Assembly: GCF_000686805.1 (NCBI RefSeq)
Contig: NZ_JMLP01000022.1
Location: 1-64,000, forward strand
Direction: 5' to 3'
Source of the DNA: Bacillus sp. UNC41MFS5
GTDB taxonomy: Bacteria; Bacillota; Bacilli; Bacillales_B; DSM-18226
Length of the DNA stretch: 64,000 nucleotides
Both the position numbers and the translations under genes were made by a program. Of this stretch, positions 1 through 7,994 are shown piece by piece; within the stretch, counting starts at the first letter, position 1; each line of letters starts with the position of its first letter. The notes under the pieces are model-generated. The model had not been told where the DNA came from, did no database searches, and saw only the letters and a list, made by a program, of their open reading frames with translations.

Positions 1-155
1 ATTTCATGAAGGGCTGAACAATTTATAGTGTTTCAACGCCACGAATGCGTAAGTGACATACTCCGAATGTGTTAATGGTGAAAGTATGAGCGTACCTCAA
101 AGGATAACCAAAATGGAGCTATCTCTTACTACGTGAGAGGAGAGGAGAAACGAGT
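1..155 (+). ncRNA. Group II intron ribozyme segment (partial)
   Basis: This AT-moderate stretch directly precedes a truncated intron reverse transcriptase. It contains the spacer that in bacterial group II introns lies between the early ribozyme domains and the domain IV ORF, with a run of short complementary segments and a purine-rich ribosome binding site (gagaggagaggagaaa) just before the RT start. The 5' end lies outside the window and no 3' domains V/VI follow, so only part of the ribozyme is present. The assignment rests mainly on the adjacent RT fragment. Confidence 0.55.
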
Positions 156-299
156 GTGGAACTTTTAGAACAAATTCTAAGTAATCAAAATATGAACGAA
201 GCCTACCTACGTGTCTATAAAAATAAAGGTGCCAGTGGTGTTGATGGAGTTACAGTCGACGAACTTAAGCAACACCTGAAAGAGAACAAAGATGAGTAA
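156..299 (+). pseudogene. Group II intron reverse transcriptase/maturase, N-terminal fragment
   Basis: Translation from GTG gives a 47-residue peptide with the typical start of LtrA-type maturases, including VYKNKGASGVDGVTVDEL. Full proteins have about 420-600 residues with RT, maturase and often endonuclease domains; here the frame stops right after LKENKDE. The sequence beyond about 296 belongs to a CBO0543-type gene read on the other strand, so the intron lost its 3' part, including domains V and VI, and cannot splice or move. The junction near 290-299 marks the deletion or recombination point. Confidence 0.85.
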
Positions 300-503
300 G
301 CTAGTTCGATTGACTGAAGCAAATGACCGAACAGGATATTCAATCAGCCCAAACTCTACGACCAATAGACCTATTAGAAAAGTAATAACCTGTTTGAACA
401 AAAATGCTACTACCGCAAGTCGAATTTTATTTTTAGGTATGAAAAAAAGAATACATGTTGCTACTGCATACACCGATAACAAGATCCACCATTCAATCTT
501 CAT
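297..503 (-). pseudogene. CBO0543-type membrane protein, N-terminal half only
   Basis: The start is ATG 503, five bases after a GGAGG, and overlaps the last bases of the upstream paralogue, so the two were translationally coupled. The peptide has two hydrophobic segments and the family motif EYPVR. It matches the start of the paralogue at 62304-62756 (LLVVE...EYPVR) but stops matching after NRTSLL, where the group II intron remnant begins. The second half, carrying the ERYT motif, is missing. The open frame continues into intron DNA without biological meaning. Confidence 0.7.
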
Positions 504-996
504 TAGTGCCTCCAACGTGTGACTTAATAGGAGGTTTTTCCTTATAGAACCAATTACAGCAGACTAGGGATATGAAAAAAAGGAATCCAATGTAAATCCA
601 CATCCCATACCAAGTCAAGGATTCATATTTTATCAAATCTGTATATCTTTCTAGAACGGTATCATATATCGTGAGGATAGAAATCCATCCGAAAAAGTAT
701 GTAAATCTAAACCATGGGCTGTTCTTTGCTTTCCTATGTACATAAAAAATGGCAAACAATATTGGATAAAAGATATAATTGATTGTAACCGTGATGTCTG
801 TTGCTTTAGGGAACAGCCGAACAGGCGCACTTAACAAACCATATGTAAAAGCAGGCATATCACAAAGCCAAATGAATGCTTGAAACATTATGGCAGCCAA
901 TAATCCCTTGCGCCGATCTTTGATAGGAATAAACAGAATAAAACCAATAAAACCAAACAGCCACATTGCTGCCAGAATCATATACTCCATTTGCAT
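493..996 (-). CDS. CBO0543-type multi-pass membrane protein
   Basis: A 167-residue protein with about five hydrophobic segments and a charged C-terminal tail. It carries the family marks APVRLFP and LERYTDLIKY, also seen at 61613-62104 and 62304-62756. A GAAAGGG ribosome site sits about nine bases before ATG 996; ATG 990 is an alternative start. Function is unknown; the family is common in Bacillaceae and clostridia, often in several copies. It was followed by a second copy, now broken by the intron remnant. Confidence 0.75.
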   Translation of the reverse strand: MQMEYMILAAMWLFGFIGFILFIPIKDRRKGLLAAIMFQAFIWLCDMPAFTYGLLSAPVRLFPKATDITVTINYIFYPILFAIFYVHRKAKNSPWFRFTYFFGWISILTIYDTVLERYTDLIKYESLTWYGMWIYIGFLFFISLVCCNWFYKEKPPIKSHVGGTNED

Positions 997-1032
997 CTTT
1001 CAGAAATTCCCTTTCTATATCCTCGTATGGTT

Positions 1033-1245
1033 TTATATTTTTGGAACATATTGATCATGTAAGTCTACTAGTGAAAACTTACCGTTGAGACCGTCAAATG
1101 TGTAAGATTTACTGACAGCTTCCCACGGCAAATCTCGTCTTTGCTGCGTGAGTTCATCCCGTAACTTCGTAAATTCCTTTTCTTTCTGTAGAAGTTCTTT
1201 TCTCGCTTCGATCCATTCATTCCTTGGCAGAACAATATGTTCCAT
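1033..1245 (-). pseudogene. DUF899 (thioredoxin-like) family, N-terminal stub
   Basis: The 70-residue frame begins with the family's opening: NEWIEARKELLQKEKEFTKLRDEL, then LPWEAV..YTFDGLNGKFSLVDL. Intact DUF899 proteins run to roughly 230-260 residues with a thioredoxin-like fold; here the homology ends at LVDLHDQ and a stop follows. A good ribosome site (GAGGTG) precedes ATG 1245, so the 5' end is intact and the 3' two thirds were deleted. The product is unlikely to be functional. Confidence 0.75.
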
Positions 1246-1475
1246 AGCAACACCTCATTATCTCGGTTTTTCCCACTTATTCTATCCAATATAGAACCAG
1301 GTATGCTTTCTTCGCTTTCTTATATCTGCAAATGCATAGAGATTTATAAGTTTGTGTTATTAGTTGTTATTATTGACATTTAAGTTATAATGCCTTTTCC
1401 GATATACGGAGCAGCTTACTTGAGCATGATTCTTAAACATTACGAACTGATTATATAATCTTTATGATTTATTAA

Positions 1476-2324
1476 TTAACTTTTTTCACTATTATTCATC
1501 CTTTTCTTCAATTTTTCTTCAGTAGATGAACCCTCAACTGGAGTATAAATGCTACACCAAAAATCTGTATCCCCATGAACTTGTAAAGAAGTTAAATTAA
1601 AAATCATTTTACCTGCCTTGGAATGTCTGAATTCAATCAACACTTCGGGAGCCATATTTACTTGATTTTCTTGCCATAAAGATTGAAAATCTGGATTAAG
1701 ATTCGACATTTCTTCAAGAAATTGAGTGTACCATTCATCCCCCATATTTTGCCCATAATAAACCCTAAAGATGGAAAGAAATCCTTTCACAAAATGCTCC
1801 CAATTGACAGCTAAAGCCCTCAACTCTTTCCTCGTAAACACTAAGCGAATTAAGTTTCTCTGTTCGATGGGAATTTGTTCGAAATTCAGAAAAACATAGG
1901 CTGCAGCAGGATTCCAACCAACGATTTGGAAATGTCGGTCTGTGATCAGAGTAGGGCAGTATTTTAATTCTGTTAAAATTTTTTCTAAAGAAGGGGAAAG
2001 TTTTGTTTGTAAAACTTCATGTTTATACACATTTGTGTTAACTTCTAATGCTAAATCGTATAAATACTTTCGTTCATCATTATTTAACTGTAGAGCAGAT
2101 GCTATAGAATCCAGTACAGAAGACGAGACCTTAATATCTCGCCCTTGTTCTAGCCATGTATACCAGGTAGTGCTTACTCCCGCTAACTGGGCAACTTCTT
2201 CCCTCCTTAGACCTGGAGTTCTCCGCCTAATTCCCGGTGGTAATCCTACTGATAGAGGTTGTATAGTTGCACGTTTTGACTTTAAAAATTTTGATAGAGC
2301 TTCTAATCTTGTTTTACTATTCAT
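1476..2324 (-). CDS. XRE-family regulator with MmyB-like ligand domain
   Basis: A 282-residue cytoplasmic DNA-binding protein. Residues about 5-75 form a helix-turn-helix of the XRE type (RRTPGLRREEVAQLAGVS, TWYTWLEQGRDI). The rest matches the MmyB-like ligand-binding domain (DRHFQIVGWNPAAAYVF, RNLIRLVFT). Such proteins are thought to bind a small hydrophobic, possibly fatty-acid-like ligand. It is transcribed divergently from a fabF paralogue with about 120 bases between them, so local control of that gene is a reasonable inference. The start is supported by AGGAG upstream of ATG 2324. Confidence 0.85.
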   Translation of the reverse strand: MNSKTRLEALSKFLKSKRATIQPLSVGLPPGIRRRTPGLRREEVAQLAGVSTTWYTWLEQGRDIKVSSSVLDSIASALQLNNDERKYLYDLALEVNTNVYKHEVLQTKLSPSLEKILTELKYCPTLITDRHFQIVGWNPAAAYVFLNFEQIPIEQRNLIRLVFTRKELRALAVNWEHFVKGFLSIFRVYYGQNMGDEWYTQFLEEMSNLNPDFQSLWQENQVNMAPEVLIEFRHSKAGKMIFNLTSLQVHGDTDFWCSIYTPVEGSSTEEKLKKRMNNSEKS

Positions 2325-2447
2325 CTTATATTACTCCTGTCTTAAAACGATAATCATATTACTAATTATACTATGATAAACAACAACTTGTAATAGGATA
2401 AATACGATGCCAAAATATAGATAATCTAATAACGAGGGGGAATAAAT

Positions 2448-3680
2448 ATGGAACGAGTTGTGATTACAGGGATGGGAGTCGTGTCACCCTTGGGAAACAA
2501 CGTTGAAACATTTTGGAGGAATTTAACCGAAGGCAGGTCTGGCATTTCTTACATTAATACATTTGACGTAAGTAAACATAAAACCAAAATTGCTGGATTA
2601 GTAAGGGACTTTAATGCTGAGGATATGCTTGGTCAGAAGGATGCAAGGCGTATGGATAGATTTTGTCAATTTGCTCTAGTTGCAGCTGAACAAGCATGGA
2701 ACGATTCCAATCTGAACATTAAGGAAATAGATTTAGAGCGTCTTAGTGTATATATTGGTTCGGGAATAGGTGGAATTGAGACTTTGATGCAAAATATTGA
2801 TGTACTTCGAGAAAGAGGACCACAAAGGGTAAGTCCAACAATGGTGCCTTCGATGATAGCAAATGCAGCTTCAGCACAAATAAGTATCAAATGGGGGGCA
2901 TTGGGACCTTCGATGGCACCTGTTTCCGCTTGTGCAATTGGAAATACTGCTATTGGAGAGGCTTTCAGAATTATTCGGTATGGTACGGCTGATGTAGCAT
3001 TTGCTGGAGGGGCTGAGGCAGCCATAACAGAATTGTCTCTAGCCAGTTTTGGGAATGCAAAAGCGTTGTCTTCGAGGAATGATGAACCAAGTACTGCTAG
3101 TCGTCCTTTTGATGCGAATAGAGATGGATTTATAATGTCTGAAGGTGCAGGAATTTTAATACTTGAATCTTTGACACATGCTTTACGCAGAAATGCACGA
3201 ATTTATGCTGAAGTAATTGGATATGGTGCTAGTTCTGATGCATATCATATGGTTTCTCCACATCCAGAAGGTAAAGGAGCCTATCTTGCAATGAAAATGG
3301 CTTTAAAAGATGCGTCCATTTCTACTGATGATGTCGATGTAATTAGTGCTCATGCAACAAGTACAGAGGTGGGTGACATATCTGAAACAAATGCTATAAA
3401 AAAATTGTTTGGCGAACAAGCGTACAGGATACCAGTTACGGCGAATAAGTCGATGACAGGACATTTATTAGGAGCAGCTGGTGGGGTTGAAGCTATTGCA
3501 TTAGCAAAAAGTCTCCAAGAGGGCATCATTCCGCCTACCATCAACTTAGAACAGCCCGATCCATTATGTGATTTAGATTATGTTCCAAACGTAGCCCGAC
3601 ATACAAATCTCAAAATAGGGATCTCCAATTCATTTGGATTTGGTGGGCATAATGCAGTAATTGCTTTGAAAAAGTATTAG
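2448..3680 (+). CDS. fabF: Beta-ketoacyl-ACP synthase II-type enzyme (FabF paralogue)
   Basis: A 410-residue thiolase-fold condensing enzyme that would extend acyl-ACP with malonyl-ACP. The start VVITGMGVVSPLG is typical. The nucleophile cysteine lies in SACAIGNTAIGEA (about residue 163), and the two active-site histidines lie in SAHATSTEVGD and NKSMTGHLLGAAGG. The context around the cysteine lacks the usual TACA(T/S). It stands alone rather than beside fabH, and is divergent from an MmyB-like regulator, which suggests a specialised rather than housekeeping role. A strong GAGGGGG ribosome site precedes the start and a hairpin terminator follows. Confidence 0.9.
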   Translation: MERVVITGMGVVSPLGNNVETFWRNLTEGRSGISYINTFDVSKHKTKIAGLVRDFNAEDMLGQKDARRMDRFCQFALVAAEQAWNDSNLNIKEIDLERLSVYIGSGIGGIETLMQNIDVLRERGPQRVSPTMVPSMIANAASAQISIKWGALGPSMAPVSACAIGNTAIGEAFRIIRYGTADVAFAGGAEAAITELSLASFGNAKALSSRNDEPSTASRPFDANRDGFIMSEGAGILILESLTHALRRNARIYAEVIGYGASSDAYHMVSPHPEGKGAYLAMKMALKDASISTDDVDVISAHATSTEVGDISETNAIKKLFGEQAYRIPVTANKSMTGHLLGAAGGVEAIALAKSLQEGIIPPTINLEQPDPLCDLDYVPNVARHTNLKIGISNSFGFGGHNAVIALKKY

Positions 3681-3753
3681 TTGTGAAAATAGTTTTATTA
3701 GAGAGAGTGAAGAAATGTACTTACTATCGGGTAACTACTCTTCAATTAGAATA

Positions 3754-3786
3754 AAATCAAGGACCTTATTTGTGGTCCTTGATTTA
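3754..3786 (+). terminator. Terminator after the fabF paralogue
   Basis: AAATCAAGGACC and GGTCCTTGATTT form a 12-bp stem with an eight-base loop. The A-rich and T-rich flanks could make it bidirectional for the convergent XRE-cupin gene. Confidence 0.8.
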
Positions 3787-3840
3787 TATTTAAATATGAA
3801 CAATATATTTAACAGAGCCAATAATAAAAAAAAATAGATA

Positions 3841-4392
3841 TTAGTCGGGATAAAAGATAATTAGGTAGAATCTAACAACTTCATCCGAAGAGTTTATATA
3901 AATGTGTTCAGTATTTGCAATAAATTTAATCGTCTCATTTGTGTTTAATACAAACCTCTCACCTTGAACTTCAAGTGTCAATATACCTCGTTGTATAAGT
4001 ACATATTCCTCACCTATATGTTTTTCAGATATATGACTACATCCTGGCTTTAAGTCCACAGCAAAAATCTCAAACTTTTTTTCGGGGTTAAATGGGAAGA
4101 TAGAATATACAAGATAATTTCCATCATTATCAATCATTGGATTGAGTTGATTAATGTTTATTTTTTCAATTTGTGGCTTTTCATTTTCCTTTAAAAAAGC
4201 AGAAAAAGATACGTGTAATCCATTTGCAATTTTCCAGAGAGTTGTAACAGTAGGATTTGATTTTCCATTTTCAATTTGACCTAACATGGCTTTACTAACT
4301 CCAGTTAGCTCCGCTACACTATCTAAGCTCAATCCGCGCTTTTTTCTTATTTCGGCAAGATTACTAGCGATAACCTCTTGAATGAACTCCAT
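3841..4392 (-). CDS. XRE-family regulator with C-terminal cupin
   Basis: A 183-residue protein: residues about 8-65 form an XRE helix-turn-helix (IRKKRGLSLDSVAELTGVS, MLGQIENGKSNPTVTTLWKIA) and residues 110-180 a small cupin (HIGEEYVLIQRGILTLEVQGE). This two-domain type often controls transport or amine/amino-acid metabolism genes next to it. It is divergent from azlCD with about 80 bases between the starts, so it probably regulates azlCD. ATG 4392 follows AGGAG by seven bases. Confidence 0.85.
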   Translation of the reverse strand: MEFIQEVIASNLAEIRKKRGLSLDSVAELTGVSKAMLGQIENGKSNPTVTTLWKIANGLHVSFSAFLKENEKPQIEKININQLNPMIDNDGNYLVYSIFPFNPEKKFEIFAVDLKPGCSHISEKHIGEEYVLIQRGILTLEVQGERFVLNTNETIKFIANTEHIYINSSDEVVRFYLIIFYPD

Positions 4393-4472
4393 AAATAATC
4401 TCCTTGACTCTTATTTATATTCATTATAACATACATACATACAATATAACAGACAGAAGGGTGAGGGGTACT

Positions 4473-5198
4473 TTGATTGAATTAACAAATGAAATGAACA
4501 GCGAAGGGAGCCTTTCTACATTTTCTCAAGGCGTAAAAGATTGTATCCCAACCTTAATAGGTTACATCAGTATTGGAATTGCTATGGGGATTGTTGGAGT
4601 TTCCTCAAATCTAAGTATTGCAGAAATTACTCTTTTAGCTGCATTAGTTTATGCAGGTGCATCTCAGTTTATTATCTGTGCTCTCTTAGTAACTGGAAGT
4701 CCGATTACAGTCATTATATTTACCACTTTTATTGTGAATTTGAGGAATTTTTTATTATGTATGGCATTGGCTCCGCACTTTACAAAATATTCTCTAATGA
4801 AAAATATCGGGATTGGTGCTCTTGTAACAGATGAGTCGTTTGGTGTTGCCATGAATAAAATCTCCAAAAAAGAATATATGAATGCCGAATGGATGAATGG
4901 ATTGAATATAACCGCTTATATATTCTGGATTTTATCATGTATGTTGGGTGCAATTTTCGGAAAATGGATTTCAGATCCAAAAGTATTTGGTTTAGATTTT
5001 TCTTTAACAGCAATGTTTTTGGCATTAGTTGTTTTGCAATTTCAAAATATTGAAAATGGAAAGCTTAAGTTCTATTTATCATTAGTTTTGTACGTGGTTC
5101 TATTTATGATCGTTCTCTGTATATTTGTTCCTTCTTATTTAGCAATTATTTTATCGACAATTATAGTAGCAATTATTGGAGTGGTAAAAGACAAATGA
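4473..5198 (+). CDS. azlC: AzlC-type branched-chain amino acid exporter subunit
   Basis: A polytopic inner-membrane protein of about 241 residues, with GVKDCIPTLIGYISIGIAMGI and the AGASQFI region typical of AzlC. With AzlD it forms a pump that exports branched-chain amino acids or analogues. I prefer TTG 4473, which follows gtgagggg; ATG 4491 is an alternative, and the longer upstream frame lacks a ribosome site and would run into the divergent promoter region. The stop overlaps the azlD start by four bases (ATGA), so the two are translationally coupled. Confidence 0.88.
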   Translation: MIELTNEMNSEGSLSTFSQGVKDCIPTLIGYISIGIAMGIVGVSSNLSIAEITLLAALVYAGASQFIICALLVTGSPITVIIFTTFIVNLRNFLLCMALAPHFTKYSLMKNIGIGALVTDESFGVAMNKISKKEYMNAEWMNGLNITAYIFWILSCMLGAIFGKWISDPKVFGLDFSLTAMFLALVVLQFQNIENGKLKFYLSLVLYVVLFMIVLCIFVPSYLAIILSTIIVAIIGVVKDK

Positions 5199-5521
5199 GT
5201 ATTAATTTATCCATTTTATTAATTATTTTAGGGTGTGCCATTGTAACCTTCGTTCCGAGAATAATTCCTTTTTTAGTTATAAGAAATATTAAGCTGCCAA
5301 AAGTAGTTGTCAAATGGCTTTCGTATATCCCTATTTGTATTTTTACTGCACTTATCGTTGATAGCTTTATCGTCAAAGACACATCATCATTAATATCTAT
5401 AGATTGGAGTGTGCTCACTGCTATTATCCCAACTCTTATGATAGCCTTATGGACAAAGAGTTTGTCAGTTACTGTTTTAGTGGGCATCGTATGTATGGCT
5501 ACTGTTAGATTTATATTTTAA
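5195..5521 (+). CDS. azlD: AzlD-type small subunit of amino acid exporter
   Basis: A 108-residue membrane protein with about three to four hydrophobic segments and the AzlD motif region TFVPRIIPFL near residue 20. It overlaps azlC by four bases and is the normal partner of AzlC. The pair is probably under the divergent XRE-cupin regulator. Two hairpins downstream (5648-5674, 5677-5700) may end the transcript. Confidence 0.88.
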   Translation: MSINLSILLIILGCAIVTFVPRIIPFLVIRNIKLPKVVVKWLSYIPICIFTALIVDSFIVKDTSSLISIDWSVLTAIIPTLMIALWTKSLSVTVLVGIVCMATVRFIF

Positions 5522-5572
5522 TGAAGAAAGAAAGTGAACAAAAGTACGTAAGCGGGTTCAAGAGGTGAGGAT

Positions 5573-5626
5573 GCAGCTGCCATTTTGGCGGCTGTTTTAA
5601 TTAAGCAAAAGGGGAGATTAGTTGAA
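5573..5626. repeat. Intergenic repeat, copy A (GCAGCTGCC...GGCGGCTGTTTT...TTAGTTGAA)
   Basis: A short hairpin-forming block, GCAGCTGCC followed by GGCGGCTG, then a T-rich run and TTAGTTGAA. Similar blocks occur at 20678-20745 and 22003-22043 in unrelated intergenic sites, so this is probably a dispersed intergenic repeat of the genome. Confidence 0.45.
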
Positions 5627-5647
5627 AAATTACTGGCTAATTAAAAG

Positions 5648-5700
5648 AAACTCGCTACTGATTGAGCGAGTTTTACTGCTTCATGTTCCGACATGAAGCA
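5648..5700. terminator. Two adjacent hairpins between azlD and the SDR pseudogene
   Basis: First AAACTCGCT / AGCGAGTTTT (5648-5674), then a perfect 10-bp stem TGCTTCATGT / ACATGAAGCA with a TCCG loop (5677-5700). They lie between convergent units and can serve both strands. Confidence 0.7.
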
Positions 5701-5707
5701 TAGAAAT

Positions 5708-6468
5708 TTATTCAATTGTATTTTTCGTTGCATTGTACATATTTGCAACGTGTTCATCGACTTTATCTCGTGACATACGTAGTCGTTCCACGGAAGTACC
5801 ATATCCAATTTCTTGTTTACCCTCTTCTAATCCTTTAAAAATCCCATCTGCGAATGCTTAACGGTTCTCCATGAGTATGCAACCCTGCTCCGCCTAAATC
5901 TGTATTCACTGCAGGAGGAGCAACTTCAATTATTTCTACAGATGAATTAGAAAGTTGGTGTCGTAGACTCATAGTAAATGAATGAAGTGCCGCTTTCGTT
6001 GCTGAATAGATTGGAGCAATAGCAAACGGAGTAAACGCTAACCCAGATGTAACGTTAACGATAGTCGCCGCTTCTTTTGTAGCAAAAAATGGTGCAAACA
6101 GCATAGATAGATGTATTGGTGCTTCAATGTTGGTTGTGATTTCTTGATTGAAATAATTCCAATTGTTCTTCGCATCTGCTTTTAAACACATTAAAACGTT
6201 GTTGAATCCCTGCGTTGTTCACTAACACATTCACTTCTGGAAAGTTCTCTGTTACCCAATCAAACAATGATACACGCTCAGATTCAGTGCTCAAATTACT
6301 TACATGGGTAATAAGGTCCGGGGAATATTCTTTTGCATTTTGAAGTACGTTTTCACGTCGTCCAGTAACGATGACTTTATTTCCAGCTTTGATAAAACGT
6401 TCTGCGAAAGCTAATCCTATCCCAGCACTTCCACCAGTAATAAGGATTGTATTTCCTGAAAGTTGCAT
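5708..6468 (-). pseudogene. Short-chain dehydrogenase/reductase, two frameshifts
   Basis: From ATG 6468 (after AGAGGAAC) the frame reads MQLSGNTILITGGSAGIG, the SDR cofactor motif, through VNVLVNNAGIQQRFNV. A first shift near 6180 moves the match to KADAKNNWNYFNQEITTNIE, which then carries IYSATKAALHSF with the catalytic YxxxK. A second shift near 5858 restores FADGIFKGLEEGKQEIGYG and the normal C-terminus, ending at 5708. The parts together equal a complete DltE-like oxidoreductase of about 250 residues. Two independent shifts in one gene argue for real decay rather than one sequencing slip. Confidence 0.85.
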
Positions 6469-6598
6469 TTTAGTTCCTCTTTTCCAACTATTTTCTTCAC
6501 TTAATAAAATAGGAAAATATACGAAGACCAAGGTTGTGATCAGGACCTAACGCTTGTTCGATTTTTCAAAACTCGGAGTTAGTTGAAAAATGAAAGCT

Positions 6599-6627
6599 AA
6601 TCCCATCTGGCTGACAGATGGGATTTT
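6599..6627 (-). terminator. Terminator near 6.6 kb
   Basis: AATCCCATCTG and CAGATGGGATT form an 11-bp stem around a GCTGA loop. It lies just beyond the stop of the minus-strand gene 6636-6869; the T-run is on the plus strand, so it may work in both directions. Confidence 0.65.
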
Positions 6628-6635
6628 ACCCATTT

Positions 6636-6869
6636 TTATTTTTTTACAGGAGGATTATTGATATCCACATGAAATGGCAGAAGATTATCTTCTTCATTTT
6701 GATAGAATTCTTCCTGAATTTTTTGATTGGCTATTTCTGTATCAGAGTTTGGCTGGGAAGACATCCTCTCACTATAATCGTTAAAACTTCTACTCATAGC
6801 CTGATTTGCCTGCGTAGTAGCATTATTTGTTTCTCCTTCTTTTAACACATCAATCCCTCGCTTCTTCAT
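6636..6869 (-). CDS. Small hydrophilic protein of unknown function
   Basis: About 77 residues if started at ATG 6869 (MKKRGIDVLKEGETNNAT); a GTG seven codons upstream would extend it. The protein is rich in N, Q, S and E, has no hydrophobic segment and no motif I recognise. Its composition is reminiscent of small spore proteins, but there is no clear family match. No good ribosome binding site is visible at either start, so the call is tentative; a terminator just downstream supports a transcript ending here. Confidence 0.4.
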   Translation of the reverse strand: MKKRGIDVLKEGETNNATTQANQAMSRSFNDYSERMSSQPNSDTEIANQKIQEEFYQNEEDNLLPFHVDINNPPVKK

Positions 6870-7014
6870 TTTTTGTGACCATAATATCACTTATTAATTT
6901 TGTTGTTTTTAAACAATAAATACATGCGACTTATTAGCAAATTTAATTAATAAAAAAAACTCCGGAAGGCATTCTAACAATGAAATAAAAATTTCTTCTA
7001 GGAGAATGATGAAT

Positions 7015-7917
7015 ATGAAAAAAATTAGCTTATGGATGACTATTTTAGCTTTAATAGTTTTCTCCGCTGCGTGCGGTGGAGGAAATGATAAGAATAACGG
7101 TGGAGACACCGCTGAAAAGGGAAAGAATGGAGTATCTGGTTCCATAGTTGTTTCAGGTTCATCTGCTATGCAGCCACTAGTTGCAGCTGCAGCGGAAGAA
7201 TTTATGGCGAACAATCCGGATGCGGATATTCAAGTTAATGCCGGCGGATCTGGTACAGGCCTATCACAGGTTGCGGAAGGATCCGTTCAAATAGGTAACT
7301 CAGATGTATTTGCAGAAGAAAAAGAAGGGATCCCTGCAGATCAATTAGTCGATCATAAAGTAGCCGTTGTCGGAATTACTGCTGCAGTCAATCCTGGAGT
7401 CGGGATTAAAGATATTTCAAAAGAAAATCTTATTAAAGTATTTACTGGGAAAATTACTAACTGGAAAGACGTTGGCGGTAAAGATCAAAAAATCGTCTTA
7501 GTTAATCGCCCTGATGCTTCCGGTACTCGTGCTGTATTTAACAAGTTCGGTCTAGATGGGGCAACGCCGGCGGAAGGTATTACCGAGGATTCCTCAAATA
7601 CTGTTAAAAAAATCGTTAATGAAACCGCAGGTGCCGTTGGTTATTTAGCCTTCTCTTATTTCACGGATGATAAGGTAACGCCGCTGGCGATTGATGGGGT
7701 GGAACCTACAGATGAAAATGTACAATCCGGTAAATTTCCTATTTGGGCCTATGAACATTCTTATACAAAAGGTGAACCAAGTGGGGCAGCGAAAGAATTC
7801 TTGGACTATTTAATGTCAGACGACGTTCAAAACACCTTATTAAAAGATCAAGGGTACCTACCGGTCACAAAAATGCAGGTGGAACGTGACGCTAAAGGGA
7901 ATCAAACAAATAAATAA
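7015..7917 (+). CDS. pstS: Phosphate ABC transporter substrate-binding lipoprotein PstS
   Basis: A 300-residue lipoprotein that binds orthophosphate outside the membrane and hands it to PstCA. The signal ends in a lipobox (FSAAC, then GGGNDKN). Phosphate-binding motifs include VSGSSAMQPLV, NAGGSGTGLSQV and NRPDASGTR. Three ATGs lie close together; ATG 7015 has the best distance (10 bases) from AGGAG, while 7006 and 7009 are too near. It heads a six-gene operon with pstC, pstA, two pstB and phoU. Expression is expected to rise under phosphate limitation, although I saw no clean PhoP box in the 140 bases upstream. Confidence 0.95.
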   Translation: MKKISLWMTILALIVFSAACGGGNDKNNGGDTAEKGKNGVSGSIVVSGSSAMQPLVAAAAEEFMANNPDADIQVNAGGSGTGLSQVAEGSVQIGNSDVFAEEKEGIPADQLVDHKVAVVGITAAVNPGVGIKDISKENLIKVFTGKITNWKDVGGKDQKIVLVNRPDASGTRAVFNKFGLDGATPAEGITEDSSNTVKKIVNETAGAVGYLAFSYFTDDKVTPLAIDGVEPTDENVQSGKFPIWAYEHSYTKGEPSGAAKEFLDYLMSDDVQNTLLKDQGYLPVTKMQVERDAKGNQTNK

Positions 7918-7994
7918 TGAGATTCTAGGTGGGAACAGGGTAAATGTACAAACACATTTACCCTTATAACGTAATTCAGGGGTGTTTGTGCATT

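Noticed and set aside
3715..3838. Short frame of about 40 codons after the fabF paralogue
   Set aside because: It runs through the terminator hairpin and has a repetitive end; unlikely to be translated.
6870..7005. PhoP boxes upstream of pstS
   Set aside because: TTTAAACA and TTAATT-like hexamers occur but not at a convincing 11-bp spacing.
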